A stretch of 64,000 nucleotides of DNA from an uncultured Ruminococcus sp. (GTDB taxonomy: Bacteria; Bacillota_A; Clostridia; Oscillospirales; Ruminococcaceae). The first letter of the stretch is position 1; each line of letters starts with the position of its first letter. Under the pieces are notes generated by a model that was given only the letters and a program-made list of their open reading frames with translations, was not told the origin of the DNA and did not search any database. Below, piece after piece: positions 8,348 through 17,194 of the stretch. A program made the translations under genes and the position numbers. The stretch is from contig ONBA01000009.1 in assembly GCA_900315975.1 (NCBI GenBank), positions 10,759 through 74,758 on the forward strand. Reading direction: 5' to 3'.

Positions 8348-8388
8348 AAACTGCATATTGAAGACAAATAGTCTAAAACATGCAGTTT
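8348..8388 (-). terminator. Intrinsic terminator of the ABC efflux operon
   Basis: Arms AAACTGCAT and ATGCAGTTT enclose a 23-nt loop. On the minus strand the hairpin runs into a T-tract. It lies 9 bp after the permease stop. Confidence 0.65.
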
Positions 8389-8397
8389 CATGTAAAA

Positions 8398-9708
8398 TCA
8401 ATCGTATCTGAGTGCGTCGATAGGATTCATCTTTGCAGCCTTGCTTGCGGGGTAGTAACCGAAGAATACGCCTGTAAGCATTGAGAAGATGATGGATACG
8501 AATATTGCCAGCGGCGAAGGTGTCATGGTGATAGTACCAAGTACACTTCTTGCAGCCTCAGAAGACTTGATAATGAGATTTGCAATGAGACTTGCTATCT
8601 CGCCGTTTATAAGTCCGAAGATAACACCGATAATTCCGCCTATGAGACACATTATGATAGCCTCGGTAACAAATTGTACCTTGATAGTCGATTTTTTAGC
8701 ACCAAGCGCCTTTCGTACACCTATCTCACGGGTTCGCTCTGTAACGCTTACAAGCATGATGTTCATAACTCCGACACCGCCTACGATAAGCGATATAGCA
8801 GCAATTACAGAAACGATTATCGTGATGACATTGATAATGATATCAATCATTTTCATCTCTTCCTGTGCACTGTAAACCATAGGCTTCCAGTTAGAATTCG
8901 CAGCATACTTCTCATCGAAGAAATCCTGTATATTCTGCTTAGCAGACTTACCGTCGGTTCTCGGGTCAAAGGAGAGGATCCAGTAGAACTTTCTTTCCTC
9001 GTCATACTGACCCTGCATCTTTCTTGCAACAGAGTTAGGGATATAAATAGGAGTTACCTTTTTATCCTCGTCACCGTCAAGTGAACCGTTTATCAGTGAA
9101 TTATAATTGAACACACCTACGATAGTAAGTTCATATGATACGCCCGAATCTGCGGTAACTTCGATTTTCTTTCCGATAGGGTCTTCGTGATTCTTGAAGT
9201 ACTGCCTTACAAATATACTCGATACAAGGCAGGTATACTTCTGACGTTTAACGTCCTCCATAGTAAGCGAACGGCCTGCCAGTATACGCGAACCGTTCTG
9301 GTCGAGTGTACCGTCGTAAGCGCCGACAATGTTAACGTTGATAGTCTTATCGATAGTGTTTTTGAGTGAACCGCCGCCGATAGGATTTTCCTCAGCAATG
9401 CGGATCTCAGGGTGCTTTTCAGTAAGCTCTTCAATATCATCGAGCTTGATAAGATCATCATCACGAGGATCGATCTGTACATTGTCGTAGAAGCTTTCGC
9501 TGGCTCTCTGAGTAATATATACCTGCATAACATTTGAACCGAGTGAATTGAGTGCTGTGGTTACTGTCGAACGCAGTGTATTACCAAGAGTAGTGATAGT
9601 GATAACAGCGCATATACCAATGATGATACCAAGCATTGTAAGCAGTGAACGAAGCTTGTTTGCCGCGATAGAGCTTAATGCCATTTTAAGATTTTCCCAG
9701 AGGTTCAT
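8398..9708 (-). CDS. ABC transporter permease, MacB/FtsX family
   Basis: A 436-residue permease. A first membrane helix (LRSLLTMLGIIIGICAVITI) is followed by a MacB-type periplasmic core of about 240 residues. Three C-terminal helices include the conserved signature MLVSVTERTREIGVRKALGA. It forms the membrane part of a tripartite-like export system with the ATPase and the membrane-fusion-like protein upstream. In Firmicutes such systems export peptides or antibiotics; the substrate here is unknown. Its ATG overlaps the ATPase stop by one base (TAATG). Confidence 0.95.
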   Translation of the reverse strand: MNLWENLKMALSSIAANKLRSLLTMLGIIIGICAVITITTLGNTLRSTVTTALNSLGSNVMQVYITQRASESFYDNVQIDPRDDDLIKLDDIEELTEKHPEIRIAEENPIGGGSLKNTIDKTINVNIVGAYDGTLDQNGSRILAGRSLTMEDVKRQKYTCLVSSIFVRQYFKNHEDPIGKKIEVTADSGVSYELTIVGVFNYNSLINGSLDGDEDKKVTPIYIPNSVARKMQGQYDEERKFYWILSFDPRTDGKSAKQNIQDFFDEKYAANSNWKPMVYSAQEEMKMIDIIINVITIIVSVIAAISLIVGGVGVMNIMLVSVTERTREIGVRKALGAKKSTIKVQFVTEAIIMCLIGGIIGVIFGLINGEIASLIANLIIKSSEAARSVLGTITMTPSPLAIFVSIIFSMLTGVFFGYYPASKAAKMNPIDALRYD

Positions 9709-10439
9709 TATGCGTTCACCTCCGTTTCAGAATTGCCGTCTCCGCCATTATAGCCGGTATCAGAGATAACAGAGCCGTCGCTTATAGTGATGATACGCTC
9801 TGTTTCAGCCGCAAGCTCGGGGCTGTGAGTGATAAGGACAATTGTCTTTCCCTCTTGCTTATGAAGCCTATGGAATATATCCATTACGAGGTGACCTGTC
9901 TTACTGTCAAGAGCACCGGTCGGCTCGTCAGCGAGTATTATCGAAGGATTATTTGCCATTGCTCTCGCAATCGCTACTCGCTGTTTCTGACCGCCCGAAA
10001 GTTCATTCGGCTTATGCGTGTATCTGTCCTCCATTTCAACTATTCTGAGGAGATCCATAGCACGCTTTTCGCGTTCTTTTTTGCCGATTCCTGCATAGAG
10101 CATCGGAAGCTCGACATTTTTCAGTGCATTTGTACGCGGGATAAGATTGAATGTCTGAAATACAAATCCTATCTCCTTGTTTCTTATTTCACTGAGCTGT
10201 TTATCATTAAGAGAACTAACATCGGTATCGTTGAGGTAATATGTACCCTCTGTAGGCTTATCAAGAGCACCTATCATGTTCATGAGTGTACTCTTGCCCG
10301 AACCTGATGCACCGACTATAGAGACAAATTCGCCTTCATGGATATCAAGGTTTATGCCATTGAGTATCTGCAGTTCATTAGGCTGACCGATATAATATCT
10401 CTTGATGATATTTCTCATCGTTATCAGTTTTCTTGCCAT
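9708..10439 (-). CDS. ABC transporter ATPase, MacB/LolD type
   Basis: A 243-residue nucleotide-binding protein. Walker A is GASGSGKST (residues 43-51), the Q-loop is FVFQTFNLI, the signature is LSGGQKQR, and Walker B is ILADEPTGALD, with the switch His in LITHSPELA. It belongs to the LolD/MacB/YknY group that energises FtsX-type permeases. The ATG at 10439 is chosen over an in-frame GTG two codons earlier, because it follows GGTGAG and lies just past the adaptor's stop. The three genes are tightly coupled. Confidence 0.95.
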   Translation of the reverse strand: MARKLITMRNIIKRYYIGQPNELQILNGINLDIHEGEFVSIVGASGSGKSTLMNMIGALDKPTEGTYYLNDTDVSSLNDKQLSEIRNKEIGFVFQTFNLIPRTNALKNVELPMLYAGIGKKEREKRAMDLLRIVEMEDRYTHKPNELSGGQKQRVAIARAMANNPSIILADEPTGALDSKTGHLVMDIFHRLHKQEGKTIVLITHSPELAAETERIITISDGSVISDTGYNGGDGNSETEVNA

Positions 10440-10441
10440 GC

Positions 10442-11842
10442 TCACTCACCCTCAGTGCTCTCAGGGTCAACATAACCTTCTGAAACGGTTACTTCGTCAC
10501 CGTCTGCTATTCCGGATATTTCTGTAAGAATAAGAGCACCGTCGCTGAGTTCTGAAGACTCTATCTCTGTAAGGTAGTTGGTCTCCATGCCCTTAGTTAT
10601 CTTGTACTCCTTAGCAACATATCCCTTATCCTTCTTCTCGGCAACAAATACTGAGAATGTTCCGTCGTCGTTCTCCTTGATAGAATCGTAAGGAACAGCA
10701 AGAACATTGTCCTTCTGGTCCATAACAATCTTTACCTTTGCATTCATACCGATAAGGAGGTTTGATGAACCTTCGTCGATAGTTATCTCAGCAGAATAAC
10801 CGCCTCCGCTTGTTTCACCTGTGATGGCGTTTTCTTTCTGACCGCTCATGATATTTACAACGCGCGATACCTTACCTGTGAACTTTTCATCACCTGTTGC
10901 AGAAGTTGTGATAATAGCCTTCTGACCTTCCTGTACGTTGAGGATATCAGCTTCGTTGATAGATACGTTTATTCTGAGCTTTGAGTTGTCCTCAATAGTC
11001 ATGATAGCCTCAGCAGAAGGCATACTTCCCTCTGCAACGCTGAGAGATGTGATGATACCGTCTGTAGGAGCCTTTACTGTACACTTTTCAATGCTTTCCT
11101 GAAGCTTGTCAAGCTGACCCTGTATTGTAGTATCCTTGTCGTACTTTTCGTTGTCTATCATATCCTGTGCAGCATTGATTGCTTCATTGCAGCGCTTTTC
11201 TGTTGCCGAATAAGCGTCCTTAGCGTCCTGTATAGCGTTATCACACTGGATAAGTGCATCTGAAAGCTGTTCGCATACATCCTTTGCTGTCAGATAAGCC
11301 TTGTAGTAGTAATCCTCTTCGCTCTCGTAGAGTGAGTAGTAGTTGTCTCTCTCTTCAACAGCCTCGTTGTACTTCTTCTGTGTTCTTTCCTTTGCGGAAT
11401 TAGCGTTATCTATAACACGCTGAGCCTGTTTGAGCTGCTCTGTCTTGTCCGACTTTGCACTCTCAAGAGCCTTTGCATTTCTTGCGTGAACGCTCTCGCT
11501 CTTTTCGTCAGCCATATCAGAATTTTCCTTCAGTCTGTCGTACTCTTCCTGGAAAGACGAGCTGTCGAATACGCAGAGGACATCGCCTTCCTTGACATTG
11601 CTGCCGATTCCTACATTGAGAGTTTTTACCTTTGTTGAAACCTCACTTGTCACCTTTACGATATTTGAGCCCTCTACCTTACCGGTAACGCTGATGTAGT
11701 TTTCAACGTCAGTATGTTCGAGAGTATATGTAGTATTAGGCATTTTCATAATGTCTGCAACTCCGCAGGAAACCGTGCTGTAGAGAAGTGTAGCAGATAT
11801 GGATAATACTGCTGCTGTTCTCAGTAAAGTTTTTTTGTTCAT
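10442..11842 (-). CDS. MacA/YknX-like efflux adaptor, probable lipoprotein
   Basis: A 466-residue adaptor. It has an N-terminal signal with possible lipidation at the Cys of STVSCG, a first half of a biotinyl-lipoyl domain (VTSEVSTKVKTLNVGIGSNV), and an alpha-helical coiled-coil hairpin over about residues 95-250, rich in Glu, Lys and Ala. The second lipoyl half (KAPTDGIITSLSVAEG) and a beta-barrel and membrane-proximal domain follow. This is the layout of MacA/YknX adaptors. In a Gram-positive host it would sit on the outer face of the membrane with the MacB-like permease. It is first in the operon, behind two promoters. Confidence 0.92.
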   Translation of the reverse strand: MNKKTLLRTAAVLSISATLLYSTVSCGVADIMKMPNTTYTLEHTDVENYISVTGKVEGSNIVKVTSEVSTKVKTLNVGIGSNVKEGDVLCVFDSSSFQEEYDRLKENSDMADEKSESVHARNAKALESAKSDKTEQLKQAQRVIDNANSAKERTQKKYNEAVEERDNYYSLYESEEDYYYKAYLTAKDVCEQLSDALIQCDNAIQDAKDAYSATEKRCNEAINAAQDMIDNEKYDKDTTIQGQLDKLQESIEKCTVKAPTDGIITSLSVAEGSMPSAEAIMTIEDNSKLRINVSINEADILNVQEGQKAIITTSATGDEKFTGKVSRVVNIMSGQKENAITGETSGGGYSAEITIDEGSSNLLIGMNAKVKIVMDQKDNVLAVPYDSIKENDDGTFSVFVAEKKDKGYVAKEYKITKGMETNYLTEIESSELSDGALILTEISGIADGDEVTVSEGYVDPESTEGE

Positions 11843-11875
11843 ATGGAATTTTCTCCCTTCATCTTAATATTGACA

Positions 11876-11904
11876 ATTATATCACACACCCTATAAATTG
11901 TCAA
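11876..11904 (-). promoter_or_regulatory. Proximal promoter P1 of the efflux operon, flanked by an inverted repeat
   Basis: On the minus strand a consensus TTGACA (11904-11899), a 17-bp spacer and TATAAT (11881-11876) precede the adaptor gene. The boxes sit inside an inverted repeat, ATTGACAATT at 11869-11878 and AATTGTCAAT at 11896-11905. The plus strand therefore also reads TTGACA (11870-11875), 16 bp, TATAAA (11892-11897). The repeat may be a repressor site or may make the promoter bidirectional. Confidence 0.75.
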
Positions 11905-11956
11905 TAAAAATTACAGTAATGTAATAATAAAAAAACTGACCGCTAGTGTGTATACC

Positions 11957-11975
11957 GTACTATATGTCTTAGTAC
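11957..11975. promoter_or_regulatory. Inverted repeat, possible repressor operator
   Basis: GTACTA and TAGTAC are separated by 7 bp, just downstream of the -10 box of P2. This position and form fit a dimeric repressor, for example of the TetR or YtrA/GntR kind found with ABC exporters. No regulator gene is adjacent. Confidence 0.5.
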
Positions 11976-11981
11976 AGATAT

Positions 11982-12010
11982 ATTATAGCACCCTTTTTAA
12001 CGTTTGTCAA
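11982..12010 (-). promoter_or_regulatory. Distal promoter P2 of the efflux operon
   Basis: On the minus strand TTGACA (12010-12005), 17 bp, TATAAT (11987-11982), a perfect consensus. It begins right after the terminator of the DUF1015 gene and reads toward P1 and the adaptor gene. Confidence 0.75.
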
Positions 12011-12024
12011 TAAAAAAATAAAAA

Positions 12025-12056
12025 AATACTCGGACCGCAATATATGGTCAGAGTAT
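12025..12056 (-). terminator. Intrinsic terminator after the DUF1015 gene
   Basis: The stem AATACTCTGACC / GGTCCGAGTATT (minus strand) has one mismatch. It is followed by a long T-rich tract (A-rich 12011-12024). Confidence 0.85.
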
Positions 12057-12089
12057 TTTTCTTATAGCAATTTTTGATTGATAGTTATA

Positions 12090-13352
12090 TCACTCAGTGA
12101 TTCTTCTTGCCTCTATATAGAACCTCTTGTCATCTGCATGACCCATTGAGAAGGTCTTACGCGGAAGTGCACCGTCTTTGATAACAGTCGGGAAGAGCTG
12201 TGACTTGTCCATATCGGGAAGTATGAACGCAATACCGTCATGCTTCTCTGCGAGAGCCTTTACGTTTTCGATTCCGTGGATATAGTCAATTTTTCCGCCG
12301 TTTTCCTTGATATATCCGTCAAGATAATTCTGAAGCGAACCTACGGAGAGGTTGGAAGTCGCATTGTGAATGTAGAGCTTCTTCGACTTTCCACGGCATA
12401 CTATCTCTACCCACTGGTCGGAAGTTTCCTCGGAAAGCGCGAGAGACTCTGTAACTCCTGCGATGAGCTTGTCACAGTCAACATCGTACACAAGGCGATA
12501 TATAGCCTCAAATTTGAGCGCATCGCTGTGGAGGTCAACTATTTCGGCAAGCGCATAGCGTGCAGGATGGTTTGAGAAGTCCTTATCCGGATTTGACTTT
12601 TTGAGCTGTTCATAGAACTCCTTAGCAGTTGCGAGGGAGTGGTTTCCGTCACCCATAGCATAAAGGAGAACAGGTGTATCAGTGAGACCATACTTCTTAT
12701 TAAAAGTATCAGGGTCAGCAAGTGCAGAAAGTGCTGAATCTATCTTCTCCTGTGTACTCTCGTCCACGAGGTAGCCTTCAATACTTCCACCGTTCTGCAT
12801 AAGCTTAGTATCGTACAGCTTCTTCATGGAAGACTTGTCAAGTGAACCGATAACTGTATCATCGGGGTCGTCAATGAGTATCATTATATGAGGAAGTTCG
12901 AGCGGCGCACCCTGTCTTACCTTGATTCGAGGAGGGATTCGCTCAATAACTGTAGCCTCGGTCGCACGTACTTCCGATGTACTGCCCTTTGCAAAGTCGT
13001 ACTTCTCAAGGTCGATAGCGCCAATAAGTCCTTTGCGGACAATGCCGTTGCTCTGTACACGCTCAACGTATACCATAGCGTTCTTGTACTCAGTGAACAC
13101 ACCGTCAGCTATATACTTTTCCATAGCCGCATGAATATTGCTGATACGGTCAGAAACGTCATCGTTTTCGAGGTAAAGCTCGGGAAGTATGAGGTTGAGC
13201 GCAGAGGGAGCTCCGCCCACATTAGCAGATACAGCGTCCCAGTATTCAGGCTCACTTGTGTACTGGTCGCAGGCAATAACAGCCCACTTGCTCATGTCTG
13301 CCGAGCTGTTCGGGATAAGGATATCAGCGTTGTGGAAAGCAGTTGAGTTCAT
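12090..13352 (-). CDS. DUF1015 family protein
   Basis: A 420-residue soluble protein whose N-terminus (AVIACDQYTSEPEYW) and the inner MGDGNHSLATAKEFYE and HPARYALAEIVDLHS blocks are hallmarks of DUF1015. The family is common in bacteria and archaea and has no established activity; the GDGNHS block resembles a nucleotide or metal site but this is only an impression. The gene overlaps maf by 4 bp (ATGA) and is followed by a terminator, so it is the last gene of this operon. Confidence 0.88.
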   Translation of the reverse strand: MNSTAFHNADILIPNSSADMSKWAVIACDQYTSEPEYWDAVSANVGGAPSALNLILPELYLENDDVSDRISNIHAAMEKYIADGVFTEYKNAMVYVERVQSNGIVRKGLIGAIDLEKYDFAKGSTSEVRATEATVIERIPPRIKVRQGAPLELPHIMILIDDPDDTVIGSLDKSSMKKLYDTKLMQNGGSIEGYLVDESTQEKIDSALSALADPDTFNKKYGLTDTPVLLYAMGDGNHSLATAKEFYEQLKKSNPDKDFSNHPARYALAEIVDLHSDALKFEAIYRLVYDVDCDKLIAGVTESLALSEETSDQWVEIVCRGKSKKLYIHNATSNLSVGSLQNYLDGYIKENGGKIDYIHGIENVKALAEKHDGIAFILPDMDKSQLFPTVIKDGALPRKTFSMGHADDKRFYIEARRITE

Positions 13353-13915
13353 ATTATTTCTCCTTTGAATTTAATAATCTCCTGATTAAGACGTGAGACC
13401 GGAAGTCCCACTACATTAAAGTAGTCGCCGTCGATTTTCTCTATAAGAAGTGAGCCTTTGCCCTGTATACCGTAACCTCCGGCTTTATCGTAAGGCTCGT
13501 CGGTGGATATATAGTCCTCTATCTCTTTTTCAGAGAGTTCGCGGAACGTAACATCGGTCACTACAGTAAATGAGGCAGTTTTTCCGCCGTAAATCAGCGA
13601 ACAGCCTGTTGCGACCTGATGAGTGTGTCCGGAAAGGAGTTCCATATAGCCGCGGCAGTGCTCTTTGTCAGCAGGCTTGCCGAGTATAGCTCCGTCCGCG
13701 ATAACGGTCGTATCACAGCCGATAACGAGCTTGTCCGGATACTTCACAGAAGCGGCGAGAGCCTTTATATTTGCGAGGTACTCCGAAGCGAAAAGCGGCG
13801 GTATACCCTCGGGCAGAGTCTCGTCAGCATCTATAGCGACTGCGGTAAAATCATCTGTTATAAGCTTCATCAGTTCACGCCTTCTCGGCGAAGCAGAAGC
13901 AAGTATAATTTCCAT
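13349..13915 (-). CDS. maf: Maf/YhdE-type nucleoside triphosphate pyrophosphatase
   Basis: A 188-residue protein. The N-terminal SASPRRRELM (7-16) is the Maf signature. The inner LVIGCDTTV and GKPADKEHCRGYMELLSGHTH, and the late DKAGGYGIQGKGS, are also conserved. Maf proteins hydrolyse dTTP/UTP or modified nucleotides, releasing pyrophosphate. The start at 13915 follows AGAGGTG; a longer frame adds 24 non-family residues without a site. It overlaps the DUF1015 gene by 4 bp. Confidence 0.93.
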   Translation of the reverse strand: MEIILASASPRRRELMKLITDDFTAVAIDADETLPEGIPPLFASEYLANIKALAASVKYPDKLVIGCDTTVIADGAILGKPADKEHCRGYMELLSGHTHQVATGCSLIYGGKTASFTVVTDVTFRELSEKEIEDYISTDEPYDKAGGYGIQGKGSLLIEKIDGDYFNVVGLPVSRLNQEIIKFKGEII

Positions 13916-13943
13916 AAATACACCTCTTAAATGCGTTGACTTA

Positions 13944-13972
13944 ATTTTATCACATTTGCGCCGAACTGTCAA
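13944..13972 (-). promoter_or_regulatory. Promoter of maf-DUF1015
   Basis: Minus strand TTGACA (13972-13967), 17 bp, TAAAAT (13949-13944), about 30 bp before the Maf start codon. Confidence 0.65.
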
Positions 13973-14012
13973 GGCAACTCCGCACAAATATCATAGCGTC
14001 ATATCAGCGGTT

Positions 14013-15539
14013 TCACGCACGGTGTCCGCCTATCTGCGCATTTCTCTCGCGTGCAGTAGCGCCCTCCTCAAAGTTCATTCCCTTCAGCACAGCGTTTCTG
14101 CCGTATCTTCGCTTTATGCCGAGTATCGCACTTTGCAGTGCCTTTTCCTTGGCAAGAGATGCTTTCATGGCAATATCACCCGCGATCTGTTCCTCCGGCG
14201 GAGAAAAAAAGTCAAGCTGACGCGGAGGTTCTTCCGGTATTTCTGATTCACGTATAACGTGTCCGGCGGCAATGTTCAGTCTTCGCACAAGCAGACTTCC
14301 GCACACTATTCTCTCATACAGCTCCGCGACTGCGTTGCGTATCATTTTCGTTGAGGAGGTGTATATTTCAAGGTTGACTGTCCCTCTCGCGTGAGCAGGT
14401 ATTTTTCTGCCGTAGTGGTCAAATTTTATGCCGCCGTGGTAATTTCTCATGCGTTCAGGATACTTGAAATTCTCAGTGTCGTACCCCACAGTCAGCACAA
14501 GCTGTTTTGTCACGCACCCTTTTGAAAGCAGGTCGAGACTGAGCTGTTCAGCCATTTCACGCACTATCAGCAATGCCGTTTCCGATTCGTACGGAGTTTT
14601 CAGCACTTGTCCGGTACTCATACTCCTGCTCGCCGGACGGTATGCCTTGATGTGTTCTATCCTGCACGGCTCATACCCCCATGCGTGCTCTATCAGGAAC
14701 TGTGCCCTTACACCGAAAATTTTGTACAGCAGGTCAGCGTTCAACCTGTCGAACCTGTCACCAAGCGAGCACCTCGCAACGTCGCCCATAGTGTACATAC
14801 CGTACTTTTCAAGCCGTTCAGCAGTTCCCCTGCCGACCATCCAGAAATCAGTGATAGGAGTGTGTCCCCACAGGTACTGCCTGTACGTCATCTCGTCAAG
14901 TTCGGCAATCCGAACACCGTCCTTGTCGGGAGGCATATGCTTCGCAACTATGTCCATAGCCACCTTGCAGAGAAAGAGATTAGTCCCGACTCCGGCAGTT
15001 GCGGTGATACCGGTCTCCTCGAACACCGCCTTCACAAGCTTCATCGCGAGACCGCGTCCGTCGGTTTTGTAGGTGCGCAGGTAACCTGTTGCGTCGATGA
15101 AAACCTCATCAACTGAGTAAACGTGTATGTCCTCGGCGGCGATATAGCGCAGATAAATGCTGTAGATTTTCGCACTTGTGTTCATATACAGCGACATTCT
15201 CGGCGGTGCTGTTATATAGTCGAGTTCGAGTGAGGGGTCACTTTTCAGCTCGTCATCAAAGTGGGAACTGCCGCTGAACCACCTATGCGGAGCGTTCCGG
15301 CGACGTTCGGCGTTTACTTCCTTCACACGCTGTACGACCTCAAACAGTCTCGCTCTGCCCGATATACCGTAGGATTTAAGCGAGGGAGACACCGCAAGAC
15401 AGATAGTTTTTTCGGTACGTGTTGGGTCTGCTACCACGAGATTTGTGTTCAGCGGGTCAAGCCCCCTGTCGACACATTCGACAGATGCATAGAATGATTT
15501 CAGGTCAATTGCAAGATAAATGCGGTCGTTTTCGCCCAT
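14013..15539 (-). CDS. Y-family DNA polymerase, UmuC/UvrX type
   Basis: A 508-residue translesion polymerase. The palm motif is AIDLKSFYASVE with metal ligand Asp12, and the second acidic pair is in YSVDEVFIDATG. A thumb with helix-hairpin-helix motifs follows (TDFWMVGRGTAERLEKYGMYTMGD), then the little-finger domain. It is longer than DinB (about 350-420) and has the C-terminal extension of Gram-positive UmuC-like proteins. The promoter carries two LexA-like boxes, so DNA-damage induction is probable. No UmuD/ImuA-type partner is adjacent. Confidence 0.93.
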   Translation of the reverse strand: MGENDRIYLAIDLKSFYASVECVDRGLDPLNTNLVVADPTRTEKTICLAVSPSLKSYGISGRARLFEVVQRVKEVNAERRRNAPHRWFSGSSHFDDELKSDPSLELDYITAPPRMSLYMNTSAKIYSIYLRYIAAEDIHVYSVDEVFIDATGYLRTYKTDGRGLAMKLVKAVFEETGITATAGVGTNLFLCKVAMDIVAKHMPPDKDGVRIAELDEMTYRQYLWGHTPITDFWMVGRGTAERLEKYGMYTMGDVARCSLGDRFDRLNADLLYKIFGVRAQFLIEHAWGYEPCRIEHIKAYRPASRSMSTGQVLKTPYESETALLIVREMAEQLSLDLLSKGCVTKQLVLTVGYDTENFKYPERMRNYHGGIKFDHYGRKIPAHARGTVNLEIYTSSTKMIRNAVAELYERIVCGSLLVRRLNIAAGHVIRESEIPEEPPRQLDFFSPPEEQIAGDIAMKASLAKEKALQSAILGIKRRYGRNAVLKGMNFEEGATARERNAQIGGHRA

Positions 15540-15574
15540 AATACAGCTCCTTTCCGGAATCTTTCAGCCACCGC

Positions 15575-15623
15575 GAATATATGTTCTTTTGAATATTATA
15601 GCACATATGTTCCTTAATTGCAA
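15575..15623 (-). promoter_or_regulatory. SOS-type promoter with two LexA-like boxes
   Basis: Minus strand TTGCAA (15623-15618), 17 bp, TATAAT (15600-15595). One LexA-like box, GCACATATGTTC at 15601-15612, fills the spacer. A second, GAATATATGTTC at 15575-15586, lies over the start site. Each differs by one base from GAACATATGTTC, the Firmicute LexA core. The arrangement would block RNA polymerase at both elements. Confidence 0.75.
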
Positions 15624-15670
15624 TAGTTTTGCGAAAATTTGTTCTGTAATTTTCAGGTAAAATAAATGAG

Positions 15671-15699
15671 TTGCATTTTATAATACTGTATGATATAAT
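15671..15699 (+). promoter_or_regulatory. Promoter of the serine acetyltransferase gene
   Basis: TTGCAT (15671-15676), 17 bp, TATAAT (15694-15699) with an extended -10 TG. No T-box or S-box leader fits in the 36 bp before the start. Confidence 0.7.
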
Positions 15700-15735
15700 A
15701 TATTAGTATTGTAGGTTTAGAATGGAGGTCATTCA

Positions 15736-16683
15736 ATGGCACATAAATTTGAAGAACGTATCAACGGCTTGGTTGATGTTCTCCTCAGCGACTACGAACA
15801 AGGCAGAACTATCGACCGTACTGCCGCTTGTGAACAGCCCGACAGAGAAAAAATCATCGGCATGATATATCAGCTGAGAAATATAGTATACCCCGGTTAT
15901 TTCAAAAATGACCGTTTTCAGGTGTACACGGTAAGAAACAATATCTCTATGCTCCTCGAAGACATTATTTACACGCTCTCACGGCAGACTGCACTTGTAC
16001 TGCCATACGCGCAGGAATATGAAAGCGCTTCATCAAAAGAACTCAGAGCCCGCGCTGAACAGCTTACTTTCGCCTTTTTAGACACTATTCCCAGAATCAG
16101 GGACTACATCGAGACAGACGTACAGGCAGCTTTCGAGGGCGACCCTGCCGCATTCAACAAGGACGAGATAATCTTCTCATACCCCGGACTTTTCGCGATA
16201 CTCGTTAACCGTATCGCCCATGAACTCCACCTGCTCGGTATCCCGCTCATACCGCGTATCATGACCGAGTACGCACACAGCGAAACAGGTATAGATATCC
16301 ACCCCGGCGCTACTATCGGCAGATACTTCTTTATCGACCACGGCACCGGAATAGTTATCGGCGAGACCACAGAAATCGGCAACAATGTCAAAATATATCA
16401 GGGTGTTACACTCGGTGCCCTCTCTACCCGTGGCGGACAGCTTCTGAAAAATAAAAAACGTCACCCTACTATCGAGGATAACGTTACAATATATTCTGGA
16501 GCTTCTATTCTCGGTGGCGAGACCGTCATCGGCAAAAATGCGGTTATAGGCGGTAACGCATTTATTACAAAGTCGGTTCCGGCTGGAGCGAAGGTTAGTA
16601 TCAAAAACCCCGAACTCCGCTTCAATTACGACAACAAGCAGAAAGAGCTTGAACAGGACGAACACTGGTTCTACATCATATAA
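15736..16683 (+). CDS. Serine O-acetyltransferase-like protein (CysE/EpsC type)
   Basis: A 315-residue protein with an N-terminal helical region and a C-terminal left-handed beta-helix of hexapeptide repeats. The run GIDIHPGATIGRYFFIDHGT, then VVIGETTEIGNNVKIYQG, is diagnostic of serine acetyltransferases, with the conserved Asp-His and His-Gly-Thr positions. It would make O-acetylserine from serine and acetyl-CoA for cysteine synthesis. The length matches the longer EpsC-type members rather than CysE (about 270). No cysK is adjacent. The site GGAGGTC lies before the ATG, and a hairpin follows. Confidence 0.92.
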   Translation: MAHKFEERINGLVDVLLSDYEQGRTIDRTAACEQPDREKIIGMIYQLRNIVYPGYFKNDRFQVYTVRNNISMLLEDIIYTLSRQTALVLPYAQEYESASSKELRARAEQLTFAFLDTIPRIRDYIETDVQAAFEGDPAAFNKDEIIFSYPGLFAILVNRIAHELHLLGIPLIPRIMTEYAHSETGIDIHPGATIGRYFFIDHGTGIVIGETTEIGNNVKIYQGVTLGALSTRGGQLLKNKKRHPTIEDNVTIYSGASILGGETVIGKNAVIGGNAFITKSVPAGAKVSIKNPELRFNYDNKQKELEQDEHWFYII

Positions 16684-16687
16684 AAAA

Positions 16688-16721
16688 ACAGCCATAAGGA
16701 AGTTTATTTCCTTATGGCTGT
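16688..16721. terminator. Bidirectional intrinsic terminator
   Basis: Perfect 14-bp arms ACAGCCATAAGGAA / TTCCTTATGGCTGT with a short loop, A-run before and T-rich after, between converging genes. Confidence 0.85.
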
Positions 16722-16725
16722 AAAT

Positions 16726-17175
16726 TTACTTGCCTATCCGTTTGTAAAAACTTACGTGTGAGGAAAGTTCGCCGAAGCCGTTCTTCTGATAGAATCTGTA
16801 CGCAGGCTTGTCGCTGTCTGTTTGCAGGAATATGCCATTCAGTCCGCGGCTGAGAATGTCCTTTTCAATCATATCCATGAACCTTGACCCTATGCCGCAG
16901 TGCTGTAAATCGGGAGAAACGCAGAACTCTTCGATATTGTAATTCGTCCCCTCCCACCAGTGACGTATCATTCCGATAGAGACCGCCGCAAGCTTGCCGT
17001 CGATAAAGAGTCCGTAATTCAGCGAATTGAACGAACACGATATCTCTTTTATGTACTCCATAAGCTGAGTCTCATCGTCCCAGTTGTCGTTCCACGGCTC
17101 ACGTCCGAATGCATTTTTATAAAGCTTTGCAACTTCCGGCAGATACGTTTCATCAAGTGTGATAAATTCTTCCAT
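16726..17175 (-). CDS. GNAT-family N-acetyltransferase
   Basis: A 149-residue protein. The acetyl-CoA loop is SPDLQHCGIGSRFMD, preceded by EEFCV, and followed by FLQTDSDKPAYRFYQKNGF at the end of the fold. The acceptor is unknown. It is separate from ilvE behind a terminator and converges with the serine acetyltransferase gene. Confidence 0.85.
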   Translation of the reverse strand: MEEFITLDETYLPEVAKLYKNAFGREPWNDNWDDETQLMEYIKEISCSFNSLNYGLFIDGKLAAVSIGMIRHWWEGTNYNIEEFCVSPDLQHCGIGSRFMDMIEKDILSRGLNGIFLQTDSDKPAYRFYQKNGFGELSSHVSFYKRIGK

Positions 17176-17194
17176 ATAGTTTTCCTCTCTTTAT

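Noticed and set aside
12011..12024. A-rich tract as a separate regulatory element
   Set aside because: It is explained as the T-tract of the DUF1015 terminator on the minus strand.
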